DNA of 64,000 nt from contig NZ_JACCCC010000001.1 of the NCBI RefSeq assembly GCF_013408795.1, positions 1,860,001 through 1,924,000 on the forward strand. Reading direction: 5' to 3'. The DNA comes from Spinactinospora alkalitolerans. Lineage in GTDB: Bacteria; Actinomycetota; Actinomycetes; Streptosporangiales; Streptosporangiaceae. The notes beneath the pieces are model-generated. The model worked only from the letters and a program-made list of their open reading frames with translations, searched no databases and was not told where the DNA came from. The stretch's first letter is position 1. Every line of letters begins with the position of its first letter. Below are positions 1 to 10,064 of this stretch, one piece after another. Both the position numbers and the translations under genes were made by a program.

Positions 1-621
1 GCCGCCGCGTCCTCGGAGATCCCGGTCCACCGGGTCACCATGGAGGTCATGGGCGAGCTCGCCCAGACGGTGACCCCCCAGGGACTGCTCGCCGTCTGCT
101 CCTTCGTCGACGTGCCGCTGGCCGATGCCACCGGCGTCCGTCTGGCCGCGGTGCTCTCCCACGTCCGCGACCCCGGCAACGCCGGAACGGTGCTGCGCAC
201 CGCCGACGCTGCAGGGGCCGACGTCGTCGTCTTCACCGACGCCTCCGTCGACCCCTACAACGGCAAGTGCGTGCGCGCCTCCGCCGGCAGCCTGTTCCAC
301 CTGCCGATCGTCGTCGGCCCGCGCATCGACGAGGTGGTCGAGCACCTGCGGGCCTCCGGCGCGCGCGTCCTGGCGGCCGACGGGAGCGGCGGCAGCACCC
401 TCGACGACGCGGCCGACTCCGGGGCGCTCGCCGACAAGGTCGCCTGGGTCTTCGGCAACGAGGCGTGGGGGCTGCCGGAGGAGACCGTCGCGCTGACCGA
501 CGGGGCCGTCAGCGTCCCCATTTACGGCGGAGCCGAAAGCCTCAACCTCGCCACGGCCGCGGCGGTCTGCCTCTACACCACGGCGCGCCAGCAGCGGAGG
601 CCCGAGGCCGCGAGCCGCTGA
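1..621 (+). CDS. TrmH/SpoU-family rRNA 2'-O-methyltransferase (5' truncated by window edge)
   Basis: The frame is open from base 1, so the true start lies upstream; 206 C-terminal residues are present. They cover the SpoU (SPOUT) catalytic domain that moves a methyl group from S-adenosylmethionine to a ribose 2'-hydroxyl of rRNA. Visible motifs are motif 1 with its catalytic arginine (DPGNAGTVLRTADAAGA), motif 2 (VFGNEAWGL) and motif 3 (SVPIYGGAESLNLATAAAV), which forms the knot and the cofactor pocket. The missing N-terminus would carry the L30e-like substrate domain usual for this family. In Streptomyces a gene of this family precedes the kinase-pheS-pheT group, as here. The exact target nucleotide cannot be told from sequence. 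Confidence 0.92.
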   Translation, partial: AAASSEIPVHRVTMEVMGELAQTVTPQGLLAVCSFVDVPLADATGVRLAAVLSHVRDPGNAGTVLRTADAAGADVVVFTDASVDPYNGKCVRASAGSLFHLPIVVGPRIDEVVEHLRASGARVLAADGSGGSTLDDAADSGALADKVAWVFGNEAWGLPEETVALTDGAVSVPIYGGAESLNLATAAAVCLYTTARQQRRPEAASR

Positions 622-1125
622 TCCCGCTCCCGACCGTCCGGGGGCGCTGCGGCGGACGACCCGATCGGCGCCCGGCCGCCGGCGGTCCTCCACCCGGCCG
701 CGCCGCGGCCGCGCGGTTATGCGCGAGGCGCGTAGTGACCCCCGATCCGGGTAGCGCGGCGTCCTCGCTGGTCCGCACCCGGCGGTATCCGTCAATGGCT
801 ACGCGCTGTACCCGTTCGTCACCGAATTCTCGGAAAACGTGGTGCTTGCCGGGTTGCTCGCCTACCCACAGTTGCCGATACGCTCGTTTCCTCACGTGAG
901 GCTGCTCCGTCGGTTCCGCTCGCTGATGCTTGTCACGCATCATGCGGGTCCAGGTACGTGCTCCGGCGCGTAGCGAATGCAAACAGCGGGTAATGACCTT
1001 CGGTGGCGCCGTCCGGTCGGACGCCGGTGGCGCACGAGGCGGGAACGGGCGCGGCGCACGGCACACAAATACGGGCGGTTTCGCACTTCAGCGGCGGATG
1101 TTCACATATGGTTTTGGAGGCGGTC
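622..1125. other. Intergenic leader before the PAS kinase
   Basis: About 500 bases with no convincing gene; frames through it lack family motifs. It holds a perfect 12-bp palindrome CCTCACGTGAGG at 890-901. From about 770 onward it looks less GC-rich than the surrounding coding DNA, consistent with a promoter region for the kinase. Confidence 0.5.
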
Positions 1126-2199
1126 GTGGGTGGCGACCAGTCGGCGGACGGTGCCACACGGCACGCGGGATCGCTCTCTGCCGAGGACCTTCCCGACGGA
1201 CTGATCGTGGCCGACCACCTCGGTCGGGTGATCGTCTTCAACCGCATGGCGGCCCGCCTCACGGGTCTGCCGACCGGCCCGACCCTGGGGCGCGACCTCC
1301 GCGACGCCCTCCCACTCCACGACCCCGACGGGCGCGACTGGTGGAAGTGCACCGACCCCTACGGCGGCCTGCGCACCCGGACCCGCCAGCCCGAACGCCT
1401 CCTGCTGATGGCCGACGACCGCGAGGTCCTGATGTCGGCCCGCTACGTCCGCGAGCGCCGCTGCGGCGACGTCACCCGGCTCGTCGTGACGCTGCGCGAC
1501 GCCGCCCACCGCGCGCGCAGCGAGCGCAGCCGCGCCGACCTCGTCTCGACCGTCGCCCATGAACTGCGCTCCCCGCTGACCAGCGTCAAGGGATTCACGG
1601 CCACGCTGCTGAACAAGTGGAGCCGGCTCACCGAGAAGCAGAAGCTCTTCATGCTGGAGACGGTCAACGCCGACGCCGACCGCGTCACCCGGCTGATCGC
1701 CGAGCTCCTGGACGTCTCCCGGATCGAATCCGGCCGGCTGGAGCTGCACCGGCAGGTCGTGGACCTCGCCGAACGCGCCCGCAAGGTCATCGCGGGGCGG
1801 GTGGCCGCAGGCGAAGCCGAGGACCGGTTCCGCCTGGAGGTGTGCGGCCGGCTGCCCGAGCTCTGGCTCGACGCCGACAAGCTCGAGCAGATCATGGCCA
1901 ACCTGGTGGAAAACGGAGTGCGACACGGCGCTGGTACTGTCACCATTGTGATTGAGCCGCACGAGGGAGGAGCAGCGGTGTCGGTGCGCGACGAGGGCGA
2001 GGGCATTGCGCCCGAGGCCGTTCCGCGCGTCTTCCGCCAGTTCTGGCGCAACAAGCGCCGGGGTGGCACCGGCCTGGGGCTGTTCATCGTCAAGGGGCTG
2101 ATCGAGGCCCACGGCGGCACGATCACGGTCGGCCGCGCGCCCAGCGGTGGCGCGGAGTTCCGATTTACCGTGCCCGCCGGCACCCCCGAGTTCGTCTAG
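1126..2199 (+). CDS. Soluble PAS-domain sensor histidine kinase
   Basis: A 357-residue cytoplasmic histidine kinase with no membrane segment. An N-terminal PAS-like sensor region (about residues 15-115, LPDGLIVADHLGRVIVFNR) is followed by a dimerisation/phosphoacceptor helix with the H-box HELRSPLTSVKG (His about 145), then the ATPase domain with N-box LEQIMANLVENGVRHG, G1 box DEGEGIAP and G2 box GGTGLGLFIVKG. GTG at 1126 was chosen because GGAGG at 1116-1120 sits 5 bases before it; an in-frame ATG at 1108 has no ribosome site. No response regulator is adjacent, so the partner is unknown. The position next to pheST is shared with Streptomyces; a role linked to translation is only inference. 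Confidence 0.88.
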   Translation: MGGDQSADGATRHAGSLSAEDLPDGLIVADHLGRVIVFNRMAARLTGLPTGPTLGRDLRDALPLHDPDGRDWWKCTDPYGGLRTRTRQPERLLLMADDREVLMSARYVRERRCGDVTRLVVTLRDAAHRARSERSRADLVSTVAHELRSPLTSVKGFTATLLNKWSRLTEKQKLFMLETVNADADRVTRLIAELLDVSRIESGRLELHRQVVDLAERARKVIAGRVAAGEAEDRFRLEVCGRLPELWLDADKLEQIMANLVENGVRHGAGTVTIVIEPHEGGAAVSVRDEGEGIAPEAVPRVFRQFWRNKRRGGTGLGLFIVKGLIEAHGGTITVGRAPSGGAEFRFTVPAGTPEFV

Positions 2200-2314
2200 A
2201 CGACCTCGGACGGCGGGCGATACCACGGCTTCCTTGTCGGCTTGAGTCCGCCGCCCGTCGGCGGTGGACCGTGACGGCCGCCCCGCAGCGCGCGTGGGCG
2301 GCGAGGCAACCACC

Positions 2315-3433
2315 ATGTCTGCACCGAACAATTCCTATGATCCCGTCGAGGTGACCCCGTTGCACCCGGACGAGGTCGCCCGCATGCGCGAGGAGGCGCT
2401 GGCCGCCATCGCCGGGGCCGCCGATCTGGCCGGGCTCAAAGAGGTCCGCCTCGCGCACGCGGGCGACCGCGCTCCGCTGGCGCTGGCCAACCGCGAGATC
2501 GGCGCCCTGCCGCCGGCCGCCCGGGCCGACGCGGGCAAGCGCGTCGGCGGCGCCCGGCGCGACGTCGCCGAGGCGCTCAAGACCCGCCAGGCCGAACTGG
2601 AGGAGGAGCGCGACGCGCGCGTCCTCGTCGAGGAGTCCGTCGACGTCACGCTGCCCTGGGGCCGCGCGCCGCGCGGCGCGCGGCACCCGCTGACCACCAT
2701 CGCCGAGCGGATGGCCGACATCTTCGTCGGCATGGGTTTCGAGATCGCCGAGGGGCCCGAGGTCGAGGCCGAGTGGTTCAACTTCGACGCGCTGAACTTC
2801 CTGCCCGACCACCCCGCGCGCACGATGCAGGACACGTTCTTCGTGGAGGGGCCCGACGGCGCCGACTCGGGCCTGGTGCTGCGCACCCACACCTCGCCGG
2901 TGCAGGTGCGCTCGCTGCTGGACCGCGAGCCGCCCGTCTACGTCGTCGTCCCCGGCCGGACGTTTCGCACCGACGAGCTCGACGCCACCCACAGCCCGGT
3001 CTTCCACCAGCTGGAGGGCCTGGTCGTGGACGAGGGCATCACGCTGGCGCACCTGCGCGGCGCGATCGACGCGTTCGTCACCCGGATGTTCGGCGAGGGC
3101 CTGAAGACCAGGTTCCGCCCGTCCTACTTCCCCTTCACCGAGCCCTCGGCAGAGGTCGACATGGAGTGCTTCGTCTGCCGCGGCGCCTCGGTGGGCAACC
3201 CCGACGCGTCCTGCCGCACCTGCGGTTCCGAGGGCTGGATCGAGATCGGCGGCTGCGGCGTGGTCAACCCGCGGGTGCTCACGGCGGCCGGCGTCGACAC
3301 CGAGCGCTACAGCGGCTGGGCGTTCGGCATCGGCGTGGAGCGGACCCTGATGTTCGCCCACGGGGTCCGGGACATGCACGACATGGTCGAAGGTGACGTC
3401 CGGTTCACCTCGGCGTTCGGGATGGAGATCTGA
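2315..3433 (+). CDS. pheS: Phenylalanine--tRNA ligase alpha subunit
   Basis: Catalytic alpha subunit of the alpha2-beta2 enzyme that charges tRNA-Phe, 372 residues, normal for the family. The N-terminal coiled coil (about residues 15-110) binds tRNA; the class II catalytic core follows with motif 2 ([19 protein letters not shown]) and motif 3 ([18 protein letters not shown]). A CxxC pair region ([20 protein letters not shown]) inside the core resembles the zinc-ribbon-like insertion of some bacterial PheS. ATG 2315 starts a sequence typical of actinobacterial PheS. The stop codon overlaps the pheT start by one base (TGATG), so the two subunits are translationally coupled. Confidence 0.97.
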   Translation: MSAPNNSYDPVEVTPLHPDEVARMREEALAAIAGAADLAGLKEVRLAHAGDRAPLALANREIGALPPAARADAGKRVGGARRDVAEALKTRQAELEEERDARVLVEESVDVTLPWGRAPRGARHPLTTIAERMADIFVGMGFEIAEGPEVEAEWFNFDALNFLPDHPARTMQDTFFVEGPDGADSGLVLRTHTSPVQVRSLLDREPPVYVVVPGRTFRTDELDATHSPVFHQLEGLVVDEGITLAHLRGAIDAFVTRMFGEGLKTRFRPSYFPFTEPSAEVDMECFVCRGASVGNPDASCRTCGSEGWIEIGGCGVVNPRVLTAAGVDTERYSGWAFGIGVERTLMFAHGVRDMHDMVEGDVRFTSAFGMEI

Positions 3434-5946
3434 TGCGCGTCCCCCTTTCCTGGCTGCGCGACTACGTCGACCTGCCGGCCGGCGTCACCGCCCGCGACCT
3501 GGCGGCCCGGCTCATCGCGGTCGGCCTGGAGGTCGAGACCGTCGACGAGCTCGGCGCCGACGTCACCGGCCCGCTCGTGGTCGGCGAGGTGCTGGAGATC
3601 GAGGAGCTCACCGGGTTCAAGAAGCCGATCCGCTACTGCCGGGTCGACGTCGGCGGGGCCAACGGCTCCGGCGAGCCGCAGAACATCGTCTGCGGCGCCC
3701 GCAACTTCGCGGCCGGCGACCGCGTCGTGGTGGCACTGCCCGGCGCGGAGCTGCCCGGGGGCTTCGCCATCTCGGCCCGCACGACCTACGGCAAGGTGTC
3801 GGAGGGCATGATCTGCTCGGCCGCCGAGCTGGGCGTGAGCGACGACCACTCCGGCATCATCGTGCTGCCCAAGGGCGCGGCCGAGCCCGGCGCCGACGCC
3901 TTCGAGGTGCTGGGGCTGCGCGACGACGTCCTCGACATCGCCGTCACCCCCGACCGCGGCTACGCCCTGTCCATGCGCGGCGTCGCGCGCGAGGCCGCCG
4001 TGGTCTACGGGGTGGCCTTCCGGGATCCGGCCGAGAGCACGGAGGCGCCCCGCTCCGGCGGCGAGGGCTACCCCGCCACCGTGGCCGACCCCGCGATCTG
4101 CTCGCGCTACGTGCTGCGCGGGGTCACCGGCTTCGACGCGCAGACGCCGAGCCCGCTGTGGATGCAGCGCCGCCTGCAGATGGTCGGCGTCCGCTCCATC
4201 TCGCTGGCCGTCGACATCACCAACTACGTGATGATGGAGCTCGGCCAGCCGCTGCACGCCTGGGACCGCGCCAGGCTGCGCGGCCCCATCGAGGTGCGCC
4301 GGGCCGAGCAGGGCGAGCGGCTGGAGACGCTGGACCACGTCGTCCGCGAGCTCGACCCCGACGACATCCTGATCACCGACGAGTCCGGGCCGATCAACAT
4401 CGCCGGCGTCATGGGCGGTCTGGACACGGAGATCAGCGAGACCTCCTCGGAGATCGTCATCGAGGCGGCGCACTTCGCCGCCACCCACATCGCCCGCACC
4501 TCCCGGCGGCACCAGCTCTCCTCGGAGTCCTCGCGCCGGTTCGAGCGCGGGATCGACTCCGAGGTGCAGCTCGCGGCGGCCACCCGCGCCGTCGCGCTGC
4601 TCGCCGAGCTGGGCGGCGCCACCGTCGAGCCGGGGGTCACCCACGTCGACCTGAGCGAGCCGCGCGAGCCGATCACGATCCCGGCCGACCACGCGAGCCG
4701 CATCGCCGGCGTGGACTACCCGGCCGGCACCGCCGCACACCGGCTGCGGCAGGTGGGCTGCGGGGTCGAGGAGGCGGAGCAGGGCGCGGTGCTGCGGGTC
4801 GTCCCGCCGTCGTGGCGCCCCGATCTCACCGACCCCAACGACCTCGCCGAAGAGGTCATCCGCTACGAGGGCTACGAGAACATCCCCTCGATCCCGCCGC
4901 GCGCGCCGGCCGGCCGCGGGCTGACGCCGGGCCAGCGGCTGCGCCGCGCCGTGGGCCGGGCCCTCGCCGGGGCCGGCTTCGTCGAAGTCCTCAACTACCC
5001 GTTCACGGGCGAGCGCGACTTCGACGCACTGCAACTGGAGTCCGGTGACGACCGCCGCCTGGCGCTGCGCCTGGCCAACCCGATCAACGACGACGAGCCG
5101 CTGCTGCGCACCACGCTGCTGCCGGGGCTGCTGAAGGCCCTGGTCCGCAACGTCGGCCGCGGATTCGGCGACGTCGCGCTGTTCGAGACGGGTCTGGTCT
5201 ACCGGCCCGGGCCGGACGCCCCGGCCACGGCCCCGATGCTGGGCGTGGACCGCGGCCCCACCGCCGAGGAGCTCGCCTCGGTGGAGGCCGCGATCCCCGA
5301 GCAGCCGCGCCGGATCGCGGCGGTGCTGGCCGGCGCCCGCGAGCCCGCCGGCTGGTGGGGCCAGGGGCGGCCCGCGATCTGGGCCGACGCCATCGAGGCC
5401 GCCCGCGAGGTGGGCCGTGCCGCCGGCGTCGACCTCGTCGTGCGCGCCGATCGGCACGCGCCGTGGCACCCGGGCCGTTGCGCCGCGCTGTACGCGGTGG
5501 GGACGCAGGGCGCCGACGGCGAGATGCTCGTCGGCCACGCCGGTGAGCTGCACCCGCGCGTCATCAAGGCCTACGGCCTGCCGGAGCGCACCGTGGCGAT
5601 GGAGGTCGAGCTCGACCGGGTCGAGGCGGCGCGCGCGAAGGTCATCGCCCCCGAGGTCTCCACCTACCCGGTGGCGACCCGGGACGTGGCGCTGATCGTG
5701 GACGAGTCGGTGCCCTCCGGCGAGGTCGAGGCCGCGCTGCGCTCCGGTGCGGGCGAACTGCTGGAGAGCGTCGGCCTGTTCGACGTCTACACCGGTGAGC
5801 AGGTGGGCGCCGACCGCAAGTCGCTGGCCTACTCGCTGCGCTTCCGCGCCTCCGACCGCACGCTGACGGCGGAGGAGGCCACGGCGGCGCGCGACGCGGC
5901 GGTGGCGGCCGCGGCGGAGCGCACCGGAGCCGCCCTGCGAGGCTGA
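3433..5946 (+). CDS. pheT: Phenylalanine--tRNA ligase beta subunit
   Basis: Beta subunit, 837 residues, full length. Domains in order: N-terminal B1, tRNA-binding OB fold (about 40-155, [20 protein letters not shown]), B3/B4 editing domain (about 215-380, SIDHT-like region RRFERGID), B5 domain (about 410-480), catalytic-like core (about 495-720) and C-terminal FDX-ACB anticodon-binding domain ([16 protein letters not shown] to the end). The B3/B4 domain hydrolyses Tyr-tRNA-Phe; a free-standing B3/B4 protein is also encoded at 43295-44005. Start ATG overlaps the pheS stop. A strong hairpin at 6039-6077 closes the operon. Confidence 0.97.
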   Translation: MRVPLSWLRDYVDLPAGVTARDLAARLIAVGLEVETVDELGADVTGPLVVGEVLEIEELTGFKKPIRYCRVDVGGANGSGEPQNIVCGARNFAAGDRVVVALPGAELPGGFAISARTTYGKVSEGMICSAAELGVSDDHSGIIVLPKGAAEPGADAFEVLGLRDDVLDIAVTPDRGYALSMRGVAREAAVVYGVAFRDPAESTEAPRSGGEGYPATVADPAICSRYVLRGVTGFDAQTPSPLWMQRRLQMVGVRSISLAVDITNYVMMELGQPLHAWDRARLRGPIEVRRAEQGERLETLDHVVRELDPDDILITDESGPINIAGVMGGLDTEISETSSEIVIEAAHFAATHIARTSRRHQLSSESSRRFERGIDSEVQLAAATRAVALLAELGGATVEPGVTHVDLSEPREPITIPADHASRIAGVDYPAGTAAHRLRQVGCGVEEAEQGAVLRVVPPSWRPDLTDPNDLAEEVIRYEGYENIPSIPPRAPAGRGLTPGQRLRRAVGRALAGAGFVEVLNYPFTGERDFDALQLESGDDRRLALRLANPINDDEPLLRTTLLPGLLKALVRNVGRGFGDVALFETGLVYRPGPDAPATAPMLGVDRGPTAEELASVEAAIPEQPRRIAAVLAGAREPAGWWGQGRPAIWADAIEAAREVGRAAGVDLVVRADRHAPWHPGRCAALYAVGTQGADGEMLVGHAGELHPRVIKAYGLPERTVAMEVELDRVEAARAKVIAPEVSTYPVATRDVALIVDESVPSGEVEAALRSGAGELLESVGLFDVYTGEQVGADRKSLAYSLRFRASDRTLTAEEATAARDAAVAAAAERTGAALRG

Positions 5947-6038
5947 CCGCGCCATGATCACCGACCCGTCGGGGGAGGGCGCGATGCGCACGGTCGCGGC
6001 GGCGCGGGCGCCCCGGCCCTGACCGCCTCCCCCCGGCC

Positions 6039-6077
6039 CGAGGCCCCGCCGACCCGACTCGGGTCGGCGGGGCCTCG
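6039..6077. terminator. Perfect-stem hairpin after pheT
   Basis: Seventeen base pairs without mismatch (6039-6055 with 6061-6077) around the loop GACTC. There is no U-tract, as is common for actinobacterial terminators. The stem is symmetrical enough to work in either direction. Confidence 0.75.
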
Positions 6078-6187
6078 CCGTGGGGCGCGGCCGGCGTCTC
6101 CGGCCGCGAACGGCAGCCCTCATCCGTGTTCTCGAAACATTTTTTTCGTCCTGTTTTCCCTGTTGGGCAAGGGTTTTGGAGGCTGGG

Positions 6188-6204
6188 TGCCGGGGTACCC
6201 GGCA
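6188..6204. promoter_or_regulatory. Inverted repeat, candidate operator or short hairpin
   Basis: TGCCGGG-GTA-CCCGGCA, seven perfect pairs around three bases, inside the region upstream of the aminotransferase. It could be a protein site or a short RNA hairpin. Confidence 0.35.
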
Positions 6205-6220
6205 TGGCCCGTGTAAATCG

Positions 6221-6234
6221 GGGAATTAATTCCC
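6221..6234. promoter_or_regulatory. 14-bp perfect palindrome, candidate operator
   Basis: GGGAATTAATTCCC, fully self-complementary, 144 bases before the aminotransferase start. Such a perfect AT-cored palindrome in high-GC DNA is a plausible dimeric-regulator site. The neighbouring MarR protein is one candidate but its own promoter carries a different sequence. Confidence 0.4.
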
Positions 6235-6377
6235 GTTTCGTCTCTTGCGGGGTCGGCTCCTGAGAATTTAGTGTGCAGACATCTGCCGCGATACAGGGTC
6301 ATGTGCCTTCGCGGAACAGCTGTTTCATTCGGCGTTTTTTGTGCGTTTTCCGCACAACCTGGCTCGGAGGTCGCTCT

Positions 6378-7688
6378 ATGACCGAAACAGTGGTTTCGTA
6401 TGCCCGCAGTCCACTGGAGCAGCTGGAGCCCAGCCGCTTCTGGCACACCTTCTCCGATATGAACAAGGTCGTTCAGGGACCCAAGTTCGTGGTGTCGGAG
6501 GCCCAGGGCGTCTGGCTCTGGGACGACAACGGTGACCGCTACCTCGACGGCACCGCCAGTCTCTGGTATTGCAACGTGGGGCATGGGCGCGCCGAGATCG
6601 CCGATGCCGTCCACCGCCAGCTCGGCAGGCTCGACGCCTACGCCGTGTACGGCGACTTCGCCAACGCGCCGGCGCTGGAGCTCAGCGAGCGGCTGGCCTC
6701 CCACGCGCCGGTGGCCGATCCGCGCGTCATCCTCACCTGCGGCGGGGGAGAGGCGATCGACTCCGCGGCCAAGGTCGCCCGGCAGTACTGGGCGGTCCGG
6801 GGACGGCCCGAACGGGTCCACCTGATCAGCCGCACCGGGGGCTACCACGGCCTCAACGGCTTCGGCACCAGCATCATCGGCATGGACCGGTTCCGCACCG
6901 GCTACGGCCCGCTGGTCACCGACACCTCCGTTGTCGCCCACGACTCGATCGAGGAACTGGAGGCGGAGATCCTGCGGGTCGGGCCGGAGCGCGTCGCGGC
7001 GTTCTTCGCCGAACCGGTCATCGGCGCGGGCGGGGTGTACGCACCGGGCCCCGACTACTTCGCGCGGGTGGCGGCCCTGTGCGAGTACTACGGGATCCTG
7101 TTCGTCGTCGACAGCGTCATCTGCGGCTTCGCCCGCCTGGGCAACTGGTTCGGCATCGAGCGCTGGGGCGTGCGCCCGGACATGATCGTCTTCGCCAAGG
7201 GCGTCACCAGCGGCTACCTCCCCCTCGGCGGCGTCATCGTCAGCGGGGCGGTGGCCGAGCCGTTCTGGAACGAGCCCGGGCACCCCCTGCACCACGGGAC
7301 GACCTACGCCGGGCACCCGACCTGCTGCGCCGCGGCCCTGGCCAACCTCGACATCCTGGAGCGCGAGGACCTGTTCACGGCCAGCAGGGAGATCGAGGTG
7401 CAACTCGACTCGGCCGTGCGCACGCTGGCCACGCACCCGATGGTGCGCGAGGTCCGCTCGGGCGTCGGCGTGATGGCCGCGGTGGAGCTCACCGAGGAGG
7501 CGCTCGCCGCGGGGATCACGACGGCGGAGATCTTCCAGGAGAGCCGGGCCCGCGGCGTGGTGCTGCGGGCGGTCCCCACGGCGCTGCTGATCTCGCCGCC
7601 CCTGGTGATCGCCTGGGAGCAGATCGAACACCTGGTGTCCACGCTCCGGGCCAGCCTGGACGCGGTGGCCCAGCGCCACGTCGACTGA
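6378..7688 (+). CDS. Class III (omega) PLP-dependent aminotransferase
   Basis: A 436-residue fold-type I aminotransferase acting on amines or omega-amino acids. It shows the small-domain start (WLWDDNGDRYLDGTASLWY), the PLP-phosphate region (CGGGEAIDSAAKVAR), the cofactor-ring aspartate in VVDSVICGFARLG and the Schiff-base lysine in FAKGVTSGYLPLGG (Lys about 274). The usual Asp-Glu-Val after the ring aspartate reads Asp-Ser-Val, a mild oddity. ATG 6378 is set by GGAGG at 6366-6370. The neighbouring MarR regulator and DAO-type oxidoreductase suggest catabolism of an amine such as a polyamine or beta-amino acid, but the substrate is unknown. Confidence 0.88.
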   Translation: MTETVVSYARSPLEQLEPSRFWHTFSDMNKVVQGPKFVVSEAQGVWLWDDNGDRYLDGTASLWYCNVGHGRAEIADAVHRQLGRLDAYAVYGDFANAPALELSERLASHAPVADPRVILTCGGGEAIDSAAKVARQYWAVRGRPERVHLISRTGGYHGLNGFGTSIIGMDRFRTGYGPLVTDTSVVAHDSIEELEAEILRVGPERVAAFFAEPVIGAGGVYAPGPDYFARVAALCEYYGILFVVDSVICGFARLGNWFGIERWGVRPDMIVFAKGVTSGYLPLGGVIVSGAVAEPFWNEPGHPLHHGTTYAGHPTCCAAALANLDILEREDLFTASREIEVQLDSAVRTLATHPMVREVRSGVGVMAAVELTEEALAAGITTAEIFQESRARGVVLRAVPTALLISPPLVIAWEQIEHLVSTLRASLDAVAQRHVD

Positions 7689-7695
7689 AGAACCG

Positions 7696-7718
7696 CCGGG
7701 CGGGCCGCGCCCGCCCGG
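7696..7718 (+). terminator. Hairpin after the aminotransferase gene
   Basis: CCGGGCGGG pairs perfectly with CCCGCCCGG around a 5-base loop, 8 bases after the stop codon. No U-tract follows. Confidence 0.6.
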
Positions 7719-7762
7719 TCCGGCGACCTCCCCCGGCGGAGCGGCCGCCCCCTTAGTTATCG

Positions 7763-7777
7763 AGGAAGATATTTCCT
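7763..7777. promoter_or_regulatory. Candidate MarR operator
   Basis: AGGAA-GATAT-TTCCT inverted repeat (extends to CGAGGAA/TTCCTTG with one mismatch), followed by a -10-like TATGCT at 7781-7786. It lies 48 bases before the marR start, the usual place for MarR autoregulation. Inference from symmetry and position. Confidence 0.5.
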
Positions 7778-7824
7778 TGGTATGCTAAAAAGTCGGCTGC
7801 TCAGAGCCGGCCGGGGGAGGGAAC

Positions 7825-8316
7825 ATGACATCGCAACCGAGTGAAGGCGGCGTCCGGGAGATCCGCGACGACGACCTGATCACCGCCTGGGGCCTGTTCC
7901 ACGAGGCGCTCAGCGCCACCGGGCCCGTCCTGCTGCGCGGCATCGACCCGTGCGGCAAGGACATGTCGGGCCCCTGGTTCGAGGTGCTGATCAGACTGCA
8001 GCGCTCGCCCGACCACCGGCTGCCCATGAGCCAGCTCGCCCGCGAGGTCTCCCTGAGCAGCGGCGGCTTCACCAAGCTCGCCGACCGCCTGGAGCGCCAC
8101 GGCTACCTGGTCCGCCAGTCCTGCCCGTCGGACCGGCGGGTCACCTACGCCGCGCTGACCCCCGAAGGGCTGGAGCTGGCGGAGCAGGCGCGCTCCAAGC
8201 ACATCGCCCTGCTGCGCGAACACGTGCTGGGCACGCTCGGCGCCGAAGGACTGCGCCAGTTCGCCCGGCAGGCCAGGATGCTGCGCGACCACTCCCGCGA
8301 GCAGGCCGCCGACTAA
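7825..8316 (+). CDS. MarR-family transcriptional regulator
   Basis: A 163-residue winged-helix repressor. The DNA-binding part is typical: LPMSQLAREVSLSSGGFTKL (recognition helix) and the wing RQSCPSDRRVTYAALTPEG, flanked by dimerisation helices. A ribosome site (GGGGGAGGG, 7811-7820 region) precedes ATG 7825. MarR proteins bind palindromes as dimers and release them on ligand binding. It probably controls itself and one or both flanking enzyme genes; the inverted repeat at 7763-7777 is the likely site. Confidence 0.88.
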   Translation: MTSQPSEGGVREIRDDDLITAWGLFHEALSATGPVLLRGIDPCGKDMSGPWFEVLIRLQRSPDHRLPMSQLAREVSLSSGGFTKLADRLERHGYLVRQSCPSDRRVTYAALTPEGLELAEQARSKHIALLREHVLGTLGAEGLRQFARQARMLRDHSREQAAD

Positions 8317-8625
8317 CCGAGCGAGGCCGTGAACTCACCGATGTCCGACGGTCGCGCTCGCACAGGGGGTCGGCTGCCGCAGTGCGCGCGGCGCCGGCGG
8401 CACAGCAGGTCCGATCCCTGAAGTTCCACCCCGCGGACGCGGGAGTCAGAGTTCGATCAGGGAGCCCCGAGGAACCCCGTCGGCGGGGGCCCGGGGCCGC
8501 CCGGCCAACCGCGCATATCCTCGCAGAAACCTCCCGATACCCTGTTCGCGACCGCTCGTGGTCCGCGCGCACCGCCCCGGGCCGGCGAGAGGTCGCAGAT
8601 CAGCCGTGAGGAGACCGGGGGGCCA
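8317..8625. other. Intergenic region holding repeat copy A
   Basis: About 310 bases between marR and the oxidoreductase gene with no gene seen. Roughly the first half is copy A of the repeat described below. The remainder should hold the promoter of the downstream gene, though no clear hexamers were found. Confidence 0.5.
8334..8462 (+). repeat. Direct repeat copy A (about 130 bp)
   Basis: Opens with ACCGATGTCCGACGGTCG, continues through CGGCTGCCGCAGTGCGCGCG, and ends near GTCAGAGTTCGATCAG. The same three blocks occur in the same order and spacing at 10065-10196, with differences and small gaps between them. The opening contains a short hairpin (GACCG/CGGTC-like). Confidence 0.7.
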
Positions 8626-10064
8626 ATGAAACTCGTCGCCAGCGCCGCCGAGATGCGGGCCGTTCCCCGCTCACCGCACTTCCGCAACGGCGGCGTGTCG
8701 TTCTGGTACCGGCAGGCGGGCCTGCCCGCACGCCGCCCCGCGCTCCCCGGATCGGCCGACTACGACGTGTGCATCGTCGGCGGCGGCTACACCGGCCTGT
8801 GGACCGCCTACTACCTCAAGAAGGCCCGACCCGACCTGCGCATCGCCGTCCTGGAGCGGGAGTTCGCCGGTTTCGGCGCCTCCGGGCGCAACGGCGGCTG
8901 GCTGTCCGCGGAGTTCGCCGGCTCCAGGGAGCGCTACGCCGAGTCGCACGGCAAGGGCGCGATGATCGCGCTGCAGCGGGCCATGATGGCCTCCGTCGAC
9001 GAGGTCATCGAGGTCGCGCGGGAGGAGGGGATCGAGGCCGACATCGTCAAGGGAGGCATGCGCCTGGTCGCCACCAACCCGGCGCAGAAGGCCCGCCTGC
9101 TCGAGGAGGTCGGCCACCTGCAGGAGTGGGGCTACTGGCCCGAGGACATCTACCTGCTCGAACACGACCACGAGCCCCGCCTGCGCGTCGACGGCACCGT
9201 GGCCGCCGCCTACAGCCCGCACGCCGCCCGCATCCAGCCGGCCAAACTCGCCCTCGGGCTCGCCGCGGCGGCGGAGCGGCTCGGCGTCGAGGTCTTCGAG
9301 GACACCGCCGTCACCGAGATCCGGCCGCGCGACGGCGCGACCGCCCCCGCGGCCGTGACCGAGCACGGCACGGTCAGCGCCGAACACGTCATCCGCGCGA
9401 CCGAGGGATTCACCGCCTCCCTGAACGGGCAGCGCCGCCAGTGGCTGCCGATGAACAGTTCGATGATCGTGACGGAGCCGCTGAGCCCGGAGACCTGGAA
9501 GCACATCGGCTGGGAGGGCCGGGAGGTCCTCGGCGACGCCGCGCACGCCTACGTCTACGCCCAGCGCACCGCCGACGACCGCATCGCCATCGGCGGCCGC
9601 GGCGTGCCCTACCGCTTCGGATCGGGCCACGACGACAACGGCGCCACCCAGCCCCAGGCCATCGCCGAGTTGTGGCGCGCCCTGGCCCGGCTCTTCCCCG
9701 CGGCCTCCGAAGCCCCGATCGCGCACGCCTGGTCGGGCGTCCTCGGGGTGCCCCGCGACTGGTGCCCGACCGTGCGCCTGGACCACGCCGACGGACTCGG
9801 CTGGGCCGGCGGCTACGTCGGCAGCGGAGTCACCACCTCGAACCTGGCCGGGCGCACCCTGCGCGACCTCCTGCTGCGCCGCGAGACCGAGCTGACCCGG
9901 CTGCCGTGGGTCGGCCGCAGGGTACGCGGCTGGGAGCCCGAGCCGCTGCGCTGGGTCGGCACCCAGGTGATCTACGGCCTCTACCGCACCGCCGACCGCA
10001 GGGAGGCCGACCGCGTCTCCCACACCTCCACCCTGGCCCGGATGGCCGGAAGGATCGCGGGACG

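Larger units (their letters stand above)
6078..6377. other. AT-richer regulatory region before the aminotransferase gene
   Basis: This stretch is clearly poorer in GC than its surroundings and carries a T-run (6140-6146), two inverted repeats annotated separately, and the ribosome site GGAGG at 6366-6370. No gene was seen in it. The block at 6135-6182 resembles a block upstream of the rRNA operon (31931-31980). Confidence 0.5.

Noticed and set aside
2246-2269. Attenuator before pheS
   Set aside because: A small hairpin is present, but there is no Phe-rich leader peptide or alternative pairing, so it may just end the kinase transcript.
3307-6123. Very long open frame on the minus strand opposite pheT
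   Set aside because: It has no family motif and only reflects high-GC codon structure; pheT on the plus strand is certain.
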